The position numbers and the translations under genes were made by a program. From contig JAEZMI010000120.1 of assembly GCA_023414975.1 (NCBI GenBank), positions 1 to 25,087 on the forward strand: a stretch of 25,087 nucleotides of DNA, read 5' to 3'. Below are positions 1-6,465 of the stretch, one piece after another; the first letter of the stretch is position 1, and each line of letters begins with the position of its first letter. The notes beneath the pieces were generated by a model, which did not search any database, had not been told where the DNA came from, and was given only the letters and a program-made list of their open reading frames with translations. The stretch is from Pseudomonadota bacterium. Lineage in GTDB: Bacteria; Pseudomonadota; Alphaproteobacteria; Rhizobiales; Xanthobacteraceae.

Positions 1-6
1 GAGTAG
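1..6 (+). CDS. Last codon and stop of a probable LolC/LolE permease (partial)
   Basis: The window opens with GAG TAG, read as a terminal Glu and a stop, 11 bases before the lolD start. Lipoprotein-exporter permeases of the LolC/E family commonly end in a ...LRYE-type tail and are encoded directly upstream of lolD. A lolC/E gene ending here is therefore the natural reading. Only two codons are visible, so this rests on context and not on sequence. Confidence 0.3.
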   Translation, partial: E

Positions 7-17
7 GAGCGGGACAC

Positions 18-704
18 GTGCCGATGGAAGCCGCGTTGCACCTCGAAGGCGTCGAGCAGTCCTATGTCCAGGGCGAGGGCCGGCTGGACATCCTGCGTGG
101 CGCCGATTTCACCGTCATGCCCGGCCAGTCCGTCGCGCTGGTCGCGCCCTCCGGCACCGGCAAGTCCACGCTGCTGCACATTTCCGGCCTGCTGGAGCAT
201 CAGGACGCCGGCGAGGTCTATATCGGCGGTGTGCCGACGGCGGGCATGGCCGACGCCGCCCGCACCCGCATCCGCCGCACCGATATCGGCTTCGTCTACC
301 AGTTCCACCATCTGCTGCCGGAATTCTCCGCGCAGGAGAACGTGATGCTGCCGCAGATGATCCGGGGCCTCGGCAAGAAGGAATCCGCACGGCGCGCCGA
401 CGAATTGCTCGGCTATCTCGGCCTCGGCAAGCGCCTGCACCACCGCCCGGCCGAGCTGTCGGGGGGCGAGCAGCAGCGCGTCGCCATCGCCCGCGCCGTG
501 GCCAACGCGCCGCGTCTGCTGCTGGCGGACGAGCCGACCGGCAATCTCGACCCCCACACCGCCGACCACGTGTTCCACGCGCTCTCCCAGCTTGTCGAGG
601 CAACGGGACTCGCGGCCCTGATCGCGACGCATAATCTCGATCTTGCCGACCGGATGCACCGGCGCGTCACCCTTCAGGACGGCAAGGTCGTCGAGCTCGG
701 CTAG
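18..704 (+). CDS. lolD: Lipoprotein-releasing ABC transporter ATPase LolD
   Basis: This is the ATPase subunit of the LolCDE inner-membrane complex, which uses ATP hydrolysis to release mature lipoproteins to the periplasmic carrier LolA. The 228-residue length is normal. A Walker A motif APSGTGKST lies at residues 43-51. The Q-loop region carries the YQFHHLLPEF stretch (94-103) characteristic of LolD. The ABC signature LSGGEQQR is at 147-154, Walker B LLLADEP at 167-173, and the switch His at 205. The start is GTG at 18, with AGGAGCGGG upstream; an in-frame ATG at 24 is a possible alternative. The gene is probably co-transcribed with an upstream lolC/E outside the window. The LolD-specific motif makes another MacB-type ATPase unlikely. 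Confidence 0.93.
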   Translation: MPMEAALHLEGVEQSYVQGEGRLDILRGADFTVMPGQSVALVAPSGTGKSTLLHISGLLEHQDAGEVYIGGVPTAGMADAARTRIRRTDIGFVYQFHHLLPEFSAQENVMLPQMIRGLGKKESARRADELLGYLGLGKRLHHRPAELSGGEQQRVAIARAVANAPRLLLADEPTGNLDPHTADHVFHALSQLVEATGLAALIATHNLDLADRMHRRVTLQDGKVVELG

Positions 705-712
705 AGCCTGCG

Positions 713-741
713 CCGATCGGCCTGCGCCGCAGGCGGATCGG
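713..741 (+). terminator. Terminator-like hairpin after lolD
   Basis: A near-perfect inverted repeat lies 9 bases after the lolD stop. CCGATC and GATCGG form the outer stem, GCCTGC and GCAGGC the inner stem, with one G-G mismatch between them and a GCC loop. There is no clear T-run after it. It could be a weak intrinsic terminator or an mRNA 3'-end stabiliser. Confidence 0.5.
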
Positions 742-807
742 GGCGCGCCTCACAGCCTCTTCGCGCGGCAGACGGCGCGTGCCGTGGATTTTCGGCAACT
801 TTCCCGA

Positions 808-836
808 TTGGCCCTCCGCGCGGCGAGCTTTACAAT
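808..836 (+). promoter_or_regulatory. Sigma-70-type promoter for the HIRAN-like membrane protein gene
   Basis: TTGGCC at 808-813 and TACAAT at 831-836 are separated by exactly 17 bases. This places transcription start near 843, about 30 bases before the ATG at 875. The -10 matches the TATAAT consensus at 5 of 6 positions and follows the lolD hairpin, so the downstream gene is likely its own unit. Confidence 0.6.
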
Positions 837-874
837 CAGTTCGCGACCTCACGAGTGGGCTCCGAGAGGGACCA

Positions 875-1327
875 ATGCCGAACTTCATCGCCGATCTTGA
901 TCACATCTCGCTGCTGGCGCTTGGCGTCGCCGCGGCGGTTCTGTTCATCTGCGTGCTGCGCTGGATGGGAGAGCGTGCCTTCGCGTCGCATGCCGCGGCC
1001 GAGCTGAAGGGCGACGGCAGTTACGACTACACGGTCGCCGGCAGCGAGGAGCACCAGCCGGTACTGGGCCGCATCGCCGGCCGTCCGGGCCGCGTGGGTC
1101 ATGACTGCACCGCCGAACTTCTGCCGGATGTCGCGCGCAGCGGCGATCTGCGGGGCATCTGGGTCATGGTCGACGGCGCGCGTGTCGGCCACATCCCGCC
1201 GGGCGAGACGGGGCCGTTCCACGCGGTGATCGGCGGGCGGCCGGCGCGCTGCGAGGCGCTGATCGTGGCGCAGAATGGCCAGCTCTCCGTCCGCATCGAC
1301 ACGTTCTGGCCGCCGCGTCTCGGCTGA
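875..1327 (+). CDS. Membrane-anchored protein with HIRAN-like domain (function unknown)
   Basis: The product is a 150-residue protein with one hydrophobic helix at about residues 11-29 and a soluble part of about 100 residues. The start chosen is ATG 875, behind GAGAGGG; the reading frame is open further upstream, but only the region from 875 has a ribosome site and a sensible N-terminus. The soluble part has VAGSEEHQPVLGRI (54-67), CTAELLP (78-84), a VDGARVGHIPPGE segment (99-111) and CEALIVAQNGQLSVRID (126-142). This spacing resembles HIRAN-type domains (a Gly-x-x-x-x-x-x-x-Leu opening, a 'G.rVGylp' strand-turn, a final 'C.A.Iv..g...vRld' strand). The usual NPYDPNAV core is degenerate. HIRAN domains in other proteins bind DNA ends and are tied to repair. 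The assignment comes from pattern memory only, and no function is established here. Confidence 0.7.
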   Translation: MPNFIADLDHISLLALGVAAAVLFICVLRWMGERAFASHAAAELKGDGSYDYTVAGSEEHQPVLGRIAGRPGRVGHDCTAELLPDVARSGDLRGIWVMVDGARVGHIPPGETGPFHAVIGGRPARCEALIVAQNGQLSVRIDTFWPPRLG

Positions 1328-1428
1328 AACCGCGTCACGGCGGGCGCCCGTCGGTCCCAAGTCCCCACCATCACAGTGTTTCCTCCGCGGTCGCCCGCAG
1401 GCGTTACGCGCTCGTTAACCAGCGCATG

Positions 1429-1443
1429 GAACGAAAGAAGAAC
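1429..1443 (-). promoter_or_regulatory. LexA (SOS) box 1, GAAC-N7-GAAC on the plus strand
   Basis: The plus strand reads GAACGAAAGAAGAAC. Read on the minus strand this is GTTC, a pyrimidine-rich 7-base spacer, then GTTC. That is the direct-repeat LexA operator known from Rhodobacter, Rhizobium and other alphaproteobacteria. It lies just upstream of the candidate -35 of the small membrane protein gene and is paired with box 2. Confidence 0.75.
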
Positions 1444-1448
1444 ATGGG

Positions 1449-1477
1449 TTGATTACGGGGATTGCGGGAGTCATGTT
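1449..1477 (+). promoter_or_regulatory. Candidate promoter of the SidA-like gene, between the two SOS boxes
   Basis: TTGATT at 1449-1454 and CATGTT at 1472-1477 are 17 bases apart. The -10 is a poor match, but it overlaps LexA box 2, and box 1 ends 6 bases before the -35. LexA bound at both sites would flank the promoter. Transcription would start near 1484, giving a short leader that still contains the AGGAGG ribosome site. Confidence 0.4.
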
Positions 1478-1489
1478 CTCTCTATGTTC
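1475..1489 (+). promoter_or_regulatory. LexA (SOS) box 2, GTTC-N7-GTTC
   Basis: The sequence GTTCTCTCTATGTTC is a textbook alphaproteobacterial LexA operator: two GTTC half sites as a direct repeat with a T/C-rich 7-base spacer. It ends 3 bases before the AGGAGG ribosome site and 14 bases before the ATG of the 32-residue gene. LexA bound here would block transcription initiation. Confidence 0.8.
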
Positions 1490-1492
1490 CAT

Positions 1493-1498
1493 AGGAGG
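1493..1498 (+). promoter_or_regulatory. Strong Shine-Dalgarno AGGAGG of the 32-residue gene
   Basis: A perfect AGGAGG lies 5 bases before ATG 1504. This site is the main evidence that the very short reading frame behind it is translated. Confidence 0.8.
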
Positions 1499-1503
1499 TC
1501 GAC

Positions 1504-1602
1504 ATGATCCGCATCCTTCTCCAGGAAGTCGCCGCGCTTACCTCGGTCGGTTTGTTCGTCGCCATGGTCGGCGTCTGGGCCGGCGTGTTCACCGGCGTCT
1601 GA
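1504..1602 (+). CDS. SidA-like SOS-induced small inner-membrane protein (predicted division inhibitor)
   Basis: This 32-residue protein begins MIRILLQEVAAL and then has a continuous hydrophobic segment (about residues 9-31) with a small-residue and Trp-containing core, VGVWAGVF. It would be a single-span inner-membrane protein with an N-terminus of about 8 residues. A perfect AGGAGG precedes the ATG, and the promoter region holds two LexA boxes. In Caulobacter the SOS-induced division inhibitor SidA (29 residues, single span, acting on FtsW/FtsN) is, from memory, encoded between lolD and dnaE, which is this position. The function as a division inhibitor is inferred from operator, size, topology and synteny; I cannot align the two sequences here. 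It may be co-transcribed with dnaE, whose start lies 106 bases downstream. Confidence 0.75.
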   Translation: MIRILLQEVAALTSVGLFVAMVGVWAGVFTGV

Positions 1603-1708
1603 ACCGCCGCCCGCTTGAGGACAGCGGGGACGGCGCCCGCATGGGGTGGACGCAGGCTCATAGGGTCCCCACCATGACGACGCTGACCGCGAATCGCAGG
1701 AGACCCGC

Positions 1709-4700
1709 ATGAACGAAGCCGCAGCCGGTGTCGGATTCGTCCATCTGCATGTGCATTCCTCCTTTTCCCTGCTCGAAGGCGCCCTGAGCGTCGCAAAGCT
1801 GGCGGATCTCGCCAAGAAGGACCGGCAGCCCGCCATCGCGCTCACCGACACCGGCAATCTGTTCGGCGCGCTGGAATTCTCCGAGAAGATGGCCGGGGCG
1901 GGTATCCAGCCCATCGTCGGCTGCGCACTCGCCATCGAGATGCCCGGCCCGGCCCCGCGTGGGCCTCTGGCGGCCGAGCGGCCCCGGATCGTCCTGCTCG
2001 CCGCCTCCGAGGTGGGGTGGAGCAACCTGATGGAGCTCGTCTCGCGCTCCTATCTGGAGACCGCCTCCGACGGGGCGCCGCACATCCGGCTCGATTGGCT
2101 GGAGACGGCAAACGCTGGTCTCATTGCACTGACTGGCGGCCCCACTGGACCGATCGACCGCGTGCTCGCGGCCGGCAGTCCGGACCTCGCGGAGCAGCGT
2201 CTCGTGGGTCTCCGGGAGATTTTCGGCGACCGGATTTACGTGGAAATTCAACGTCATGGCCTCGCGGAAGAGCGCCGCGTCGAAGCGGGCCTGATCGACT
2301 TCGCCTACCGCCTCGATCTGCCGCTGGTCGCCACCAACGAACCCTTCTTCGCCGCCCAAGACGACTACGAAGCCCACGACGCCTTGATTTGCATTGCCGA
2401 AGGCCGCCTTGTCGCCGAGGGAGACCGCCGCCAACTGACGCCCGAGCACCGTTTCCGCACCCGCGCCGAGATGATGCAGCTCTTCGCGGATCTGCCGGAA
2501 GCCCTTGCGAATACGGTGGAAATTGCGCAGCGCTGCGCTTACCGCCCGCGGACGGTAAAGCCGATCCTGCCCCGCTTCACCATGGACCGCGACGAGGCCG
2601 AGGAACTCCGCCTGCAGGCCGAAGACGGCCTTCGCAAGCGTCTTGACATCCACGGTCCGGCCCCCGGACTGACGGCGAAAGACTATGAGGATCGGCTCGC
2701 CTTCGAGCTGTCCATCATCGAAAAAATGAAGTTTCCCGGCTACTTCCTCATCGTGTCGGACTTCATCAAATGGGCGAAGGCTCAGGGCATTCCCGTGGGT
2801 CCCGGTCGTGGCTCGGGCGCCGGCTCTCTGGTGGCCTATTCGCTGACCATCACCGACCTCGATCCCCTGCGCTTCGGCCTGCTCTTCGAGCGGTTCCTCA
2901 ATCCCGAGCGCGTGTCGATGCCGGACTTCGACATCGACTTCTGCCAGGAACGGCGTGACGAGGTCATTAGATACGTCCAGCAGCGCTATGGCCGCGATCA
3001 GGTGGCGCAGATCATCACCTTCGGTACGCTGCAGGCGCGCGGCGTGCTTCGGGACGTCGGCCGGGTGCTGGAAATGCCCTATGGGCAGGTCGACAAGCTC
3101 TGCAAGCTCGTGCCTCAGAATCCGGCCAACCCTGTCACGCTGAAGCAGGCGATCAGCGACGAGGCGCGGCTGCAGGCGGAGGCAGAGGCGAATCCGGTCG
3201 TCAAACGCGCCTTCGATATCGCCACGCGCCTTGAGGGCCTCAACCGCCACGCCTCGACCCATGCTGCCGGCATCGTCATTGGCGACCGCCCGCTCGCCAA
3301 GCTGGTTCCGCTGTACCGAGATCCCCGCTCGGACATGCCGGTCACGCAGTACAACATGAAGTGGGTCGAACAGGCCGGCCTGGTGAAGTTCGACTTCCTC
3401 GGACTGAAGACGCTGACGGTGCTTCAGACGGCGGTGCGTCTCGTCGCGCAACGCGGCATCGACCTCGATCTTTCGACCATTCCGCTCGATGATCCCAAGA
3501 CTTACGCCATGCTGACACGGGGCGAGACGGTCGGCGTGTTCCAGGTGGAAAGCGCGGGCATGCGGCGGGCGCTGGTGGACATGAAGCCGGACCGGCTGGA
3601 GGACATCATCGCCCTGGTGGCGTTGTACCGCCCCGGTCCTATGGCGAATATTCCCGTCTATTGCGCGGTGAAGAATGGGCAGGAGCAGGCCGCCTATGCC
3701 CATCCCGCGCTCGAGGCGAGCCTCAAGGAGACTTATGGCGTCATCATCTATCAAGAACAGGTGATGCAGATCGCGCAGACGCTTTCGGGCTATTCACTCG
3801 GTGAAGCCGATCTGCTGCGGCGGGCCATGGGCAAGAAAATTCGCGCGGAAATGGACAAGCAGCGCGAGCGCTTCGTCGATGGCGCCGTGGAGCGCGGGGT
3901 GCCGAAGGGCAAGGCCTCGGAGATCTTCGATCTGCTCGCCAAGTTCGCCGATTACGGCTTCAACAAGAGCCATGCGGCAGCCTATGCGCTTGTCGCCTAC
4001 CAGACCGCCTACATGAAAGCGAACTTCGCCACGGAGTTCCTTGCCGCTTCCATGTCGCTCGATATGGGCAATACGGACAAGCTGGCGGAGTTCCGTCAGG
4101 AGGCGCAGCGGCTGGGCATCGAGGTGGTGCCGCCCTCGGTGAACCATTCCGGCCGTGAGTTCGCGGTGAAGGACGGCAAGATTCTCTACGCGCTCGCCGC
4201 CATCAAGGGTGTTGGCGTCCTTGCGGTCGATGCGATCGTCGAGGCGAGGGGGGAGCACCCCTTCACCAGCCTTTCGGACTTCGCATCGCGCATAAATGCG
4301 AAGGCGCTGAACAAGCGGACCATGGAAAGCCTGGTCAATGCCGGGGCGTTTGACGCGCTGGAGAAGAACCGCGCCCGCGTCGCGGCCGCCATCGATTCCG
4401 TTCTGGCCCACGCTGCCTCGGTCGGTGCCGAGGCGGCTTCCGGGCAGTGGAACATGTTCGGTGGCCCGGCGCAGGCGACCGAACTGCCTATACCGAACGT
4501 CGCCCCGTGGCTGCCCGCCGAGCGGTTGCAGAATGAGTATCAGGCCATCGGCTTCTTCCTCACCGGCCACCCGCTCGACGATTATGCCAAGGCTCTGGAG
4601 AAGCTGCGCGTGCAGCGCTGGCTGGACTTCCAGCGTTCCGTCCGGGCCGGGCATGGCTTCGGCCGGCTGGCTGCGACGGTCGTGAGCCGGCAGGAGCGCC

Positions 4701-5152
4701 GGACAAAGACGGGCAGCAAGATGGGCATTGTCGGCCTCTCGGACCCGTCCGGACAGTTCGAGGCCGTGCTGTTTTCGGAGGCGCTGAACCAGTTCCGTGA
4801 ACTGCTGGAGCCGGGCAGGGCGCTTCTGCTGCAGGTCTCCGCCGAGCTGCAGGGGGAGGATGTGCGCGCCCGCATCCAGAACGCCGAGCCGCTCGACGAG
4901 GCGACCGCACGGATGCAGAAGAGCATGCGGATCTTCCTGCGCTCGCCCGACCCGTTGGAGAGCGTCGCCTCGCGCCTCAACGCACTCGCGGGCGGCGGGC
5001 GTGGCGACGGCGAGGTGGCGCTTGTACTGCTGCTCGGCGAGCGGGGTGCCACCGAGGTGGAAGTGAAGCTTCCCGGCCGCTTCAGCCTCTCCCCACAGAT
5101 CGCCGGCGCGCTGAAGGCGGTGCCGGGTGTCGTCGATGTCGAGGCCGCCTGA
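1709..5152 (+). CDS. dnaE: DNA polymerase III subunit alpha (replicative)
   Basis: This is the catalytic subunit of the replicative polymerase, 1147 residues, with cytosolic replisome partners beta clamp, epsilon and tau. An N-terminal PHP domain starts with HLHVHSSFS (12-20). Its metal ligands are degenerate (LEGA at 22-25, TDTGN at 46-50, ATNEPFF later), so proofreading should depend on a separate DnaQ. The polymerase active site has PDFDIDF at 405-411 (Asp406 and Asp408), and the third Asp is at 562 in KFDFLGLK. A helix-hairpin-helix region (IKGVGVLAVDAI) lies near 830-845, followed by an OB-fold region around 985-1060. The start ATG has GCAGGAG before it. The N-terminus and full length fit DnaE1, not the mutagenic DnaE2. 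No imuA/imuB is next to it. Confidence 0.97.
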   Translation: MNEAAAGVGFVHLHVHSSFSLLEGALSVAKLADLAKKDRQPAIALTDTGNLFGALEFSEKMAGAGIQPIVGCALAIEMPGPAPRGPLAAERPRIVLLAASEVGWSNLMELVSRSYLETASDGAPHIRLDWLETANAGLIALTGGPTGPIDRVLAAGSPDLAEQRLVGLREIFGDRIYVEIQRHGLAEERRVEAGLIDFAYRLDLPLVATNEPFFAAQDDYEAHDALICIAEGRLVAEGDRRQLTPEHRFRTRAEMMQLFADLPEALANTVEIAQRCAYRPRTVKPILPRFTMDRDEAEELRLQAEDGLRKRLDIHGPAPGLTAKDYEDRLAFELSIIEKMKFPGYFLIVSDFIKWAKAQGIPVGPGRGSGAGSLVAYSLTITDLDPLRFGLLFERFLNPERVSMPDFDIDFCQERRDEVIRYVQQRYGRDQVAQIITFGTLQARGVLRDVGRVLEMPYGQVDKLCKLVPQNPANPVTLKQAISDEARLQAEAEANPVVKRAFDIATRLEGLNRHASTHAAGIVIGDRPLAKLVPLYRDPRSDMPVTQYNMKWVEQAGLVKFDFLGLKTLTVLQTAVRLVAQRGIDLDLSTIPLDDPKTYAMLTRGETVGVFQVESAGMRRALVDMKPDRLEDIIALVALYRPGPMANIPVYCAVKNGQEQAAYAHPALEASLKETYGVIIYQEQVMQIAQTLSGYSLGEADLLRRAMGKKIRAEMDKQRERFVDGAVERGVPKGKASEIFDLLAKFADYGFNKSHAAAYALVAYQTAYMKANFATEFLAASMSLDMGNTDKLAEFRQEAQRLGIEVVPPSVNHSGREFAVKDGKILYALAAIKGVGVLAVDAIVEARGEHPFTSLSDFASRINAKALNKRTMESLVNAGAFDALEKNRARVAAAIDSVLAHAASVGAEAASGQWNMFGGPAQATELPIPNVAPWLPAERLQNEYQAIGFFLTGHPLDDYAKALEKLRVQRWLDFQRSVRAGHGFGRLAATVVSRQERRTKTGSKMGIVGLSDPSGQFEAVLFSEALNQFRELLEPGRALLLQVSAELQGEDVRARIQNAEPLDEATARMQKSMRIFLRSPDPLESVASRLNALAGGGRGDGEVALVLLLGERGATEVEVKLPGRFSLSPQIAGALKAVPGVVDVEAA

Positions 5153-5182
5153 CGCGTCCAAGGTTGGTCGGGTTGGCGGCGC

Positions 5183-5211
5183 TTGCGCCAACGGGCGCTT
5201 TCGCGTATAGG
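5183..5211 (+). promoter_or_regulatory. rpsB-tsf promoter
   Basis: TTGCGC (5183-5188) and TATAGG (5206-5211) are separated by 17 bases. The site is 31 bases after the dnaE stop and would give an S2 mRNA leader of about 135 bases. Confidence 0.55.
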
Positions 5212-5250
5212 CCGCGCCATTCCGCACGCGGGCATCGCGGCCGGGCTCTC

Positions 5251-5313
5251 TTTCCTATGATCAGGAAAAGGATGGACCGTCCGCTCCGGTGCCGTTCGCC
5301 GAATGGTTCGGCG
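5251..5313 (+). promoter_or_regulatory. rpsB leader with two hairpins (possible S2 autoregulatory site)
   Basis: The leader holds TTTCCT-atgatc-AGGAAA (5251-5268) and a perfect 7-bp hairpin CGCCGAA-TGG-TTCGGCG (5297-5313). Ribosomal protein S2 represses its own mRNA through the leader in several bacteria, so these stems are candidates for that control. No family-specific consensus was checked. Confidence 0.35.
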
Positions 5314-5353
5314 CGGCCAAGCCCGCGGAGGCTCAACCGGACGAGACACGACG

Positions 5354-6352
5354 ATGGCGATTCCTGATTTCACCATGCGCCAGCTCCTTGAGGCTGGCGT
5401 CCACTTCGGTCACCAGTCGCACCGCTGGAACCCGAAGATGGCTCCCTTCATTTTCGGCACCCGCAACAACATCCACATCATCGATCTGGCCCAGACCGTG
5501 CCGGCGCTGCATCGCGCGCTTCAGGCGGTTTCGGACACGGTCGCTCGCGGCGGTCGCGTGCTGTTCGTGGGCACCAAGCGTCAGGCGGCGGATGCGGTGG
5601 CGGATGCGGCCAAGCGTTCGGCCCAGTACTACGTCAACTCCCGCTGGCTCGGCGGCATGTTGACCAATTGGAAGACCATTTCTCACTCCATCGCGCGCCT
5701 GAAGAAGCTCGAAGAGCTGCTCGCCGCCGGTGAGGGCGTGGGCTACACCAAGAAGGAGCGCCTGACGCTTCAGCGCGAGAAGGAGAAGCTCGATCGCGCC
5801 CTCGGTGGTATCCGCGACATGGGCGGCATTCCCGACCTGCTCTTCGTGATCGACACCAACAAGGAAGACCTTGCGGTCGCCGAAGCGCGCCGCCTCGGCA
5901 TTCCGGTGGCCGCGATCCTCGACACCAACTGCGATCCGGACGGCATCGCCTTCCCGGTTCCGGGCAATGACGACGCCGGTCGCGCGATCAACCTCTATTG
6001 CGACCTGATCGCCCGCGCCGCCATTGACGGCATCGGCCGCGCTCAGGGCGACATCGGCATCGACCTCGGCGCTTCCGATGCCCCGCTCGTTGAGGACCTG
6101 CCGGCTGAAACCCTCTGGACCAGCTTCGAGCCGCTCTCGGGCCCGCGCGGCATCGCCGACGACCTGAAGAAGCTGACCGGCGTTTCCCCGGTCATCGAAA
6201 AGAAGCTGACCGACCTCGGCATCTTCCACTACTGGCAGATCGCCGGCCTCAGCGCCGATGACGCCCACCGCCTGGGCGAGGAAGTCGGTCTGCCGGGTCG
6301 TGTCGATGGCTGGGTGGCGCAGGCCAAGGAACTGACCGCCGAGGTCGAGTGA
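5354..6352 (+). CDS. rpsB: 30S ribosomal protein S2 with C-terminal extension
   Basis: S2 binds the 30S head-body junction and helps recruit S1. The start ATG 5354 gives MAIPDFTMRQLLEAGVHFGH, the standard S2 N-terminus; a longer open frame from 5303 is untranslated leader. The core of about 230 residues is typical. The 332-residue total exceeds the roughly 241 of E. coli. The extra C-terminus holds a helix-hairpin-helix-like unit from Asp269 onward (DDLKKLTGVSPVIEKKL, then IFHYWQIAGLS, then GWVAQAKEL). This small domain recurs in S2 and some other proteins of alphaproteobacteria. The gene is followed by tsf after 113 bases that fold into two hairpins. Confidence 0.97.
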   Translation: MAIPDFTMRQLLEAGVHFGHQSHRWNPKMAPFIFGTRNNIHIIDLAQTVPALHRALQAVSDTVARGGRVLFVGTKRQAADAVADAAKRSAQYYVNSRWLGGMLTNWKTISHSIARLKKLEELLAAGEGVGYTKKERLTLQREKEKLDRALGGIRDMGGIPDLLFVIDTNKEDLAVAEARRLGIPVAAILDTNCDPDGIAFPVPGNDDAGRAINLYCDLIARAAIDGIGRAQGDIGIDLGASDAPLVEDLPAETLWTSFEPLSGPRGIADDLKKLTGVSPVIEKKLTDLGIFHYWQIAGLSADDAHRLGEEVGLPGRVDGWVAQAKELTAEVE

Positions 6353-6366
6353 TCCGCCTTCGCGAC

Positions 6367-6385
6367 GGCGTCACAGTCTGACGCC
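6367..6385 (+). other. Intercistronic hairpin A between rpsB and tsf
   Basis: A perfect 7-bp stem, GGCGTCA-CAGTC-TGACGCC, begins 15 bases after the rpsB stop. It has no T-run. With hairpin B it may set the S2 to EF-Ts ratio by attenuation or mRNA processing. Confidence 0.45.
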
Positions 6386-6398
6386 AAGCATTGCATCG

Positions 6399-6431
6399 CA
6401 CGGCCGGCCCGGAACCCTCCGGCCGGCCGTG
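6399..6431 (+). terminator. Intercistronic hairpin B (attenuator-like) between rpsB and tsf
   Basis: A perfect 11-bp stem, CACGGCCGGCC paired with GGCCGGCCGTG, closes an 11-base loop in which GGA and TCC can extend it across a bulge. There is no T-run, so it is likely a partial terminator, pause or processing site rather than a full stop. The tsf start lies 35 bases further on. Confidence 0.5.
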
Positions 6432-6465
6432 TCGTCAAATGACAGTTGAGATCGAGGGATCGAAC

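Noticed and set aside
779..874. An upstream start for the HIRAN-like protein
   Set aside because: This stretch contains the promoter TTGGCC-N17-TACAAT. ATG 875 has GAGAGGG and begins directly before the membrane helix.
1449..1712. An 87-codon open frame overlapping the SOS-box region and the 32-residue gene
   Set aside because: It has no ribosome site, runs through the operator in another frame, and has low-complexity Arg-rich content. The 32-codon frame behind AGGAGG is far better supported.
1658..3754. A 698-codon open frame on the minus strand opposite dnaE
   Set aside because: It lies entirely against a certain gene, has no ribosome site or recognisable domain, and is rich in Arg, His, Gly and Leu, as expected for the complement of GC-rich codons.
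1709..5152. The possibility that this polymerase is the SOS mutagenic DnaE2
   Set aside because: The PHP start HLHVHSSFS, the length and the rpsB-tsf neighbourhood fit DnaE1. No imuA or imuB is adjacent.
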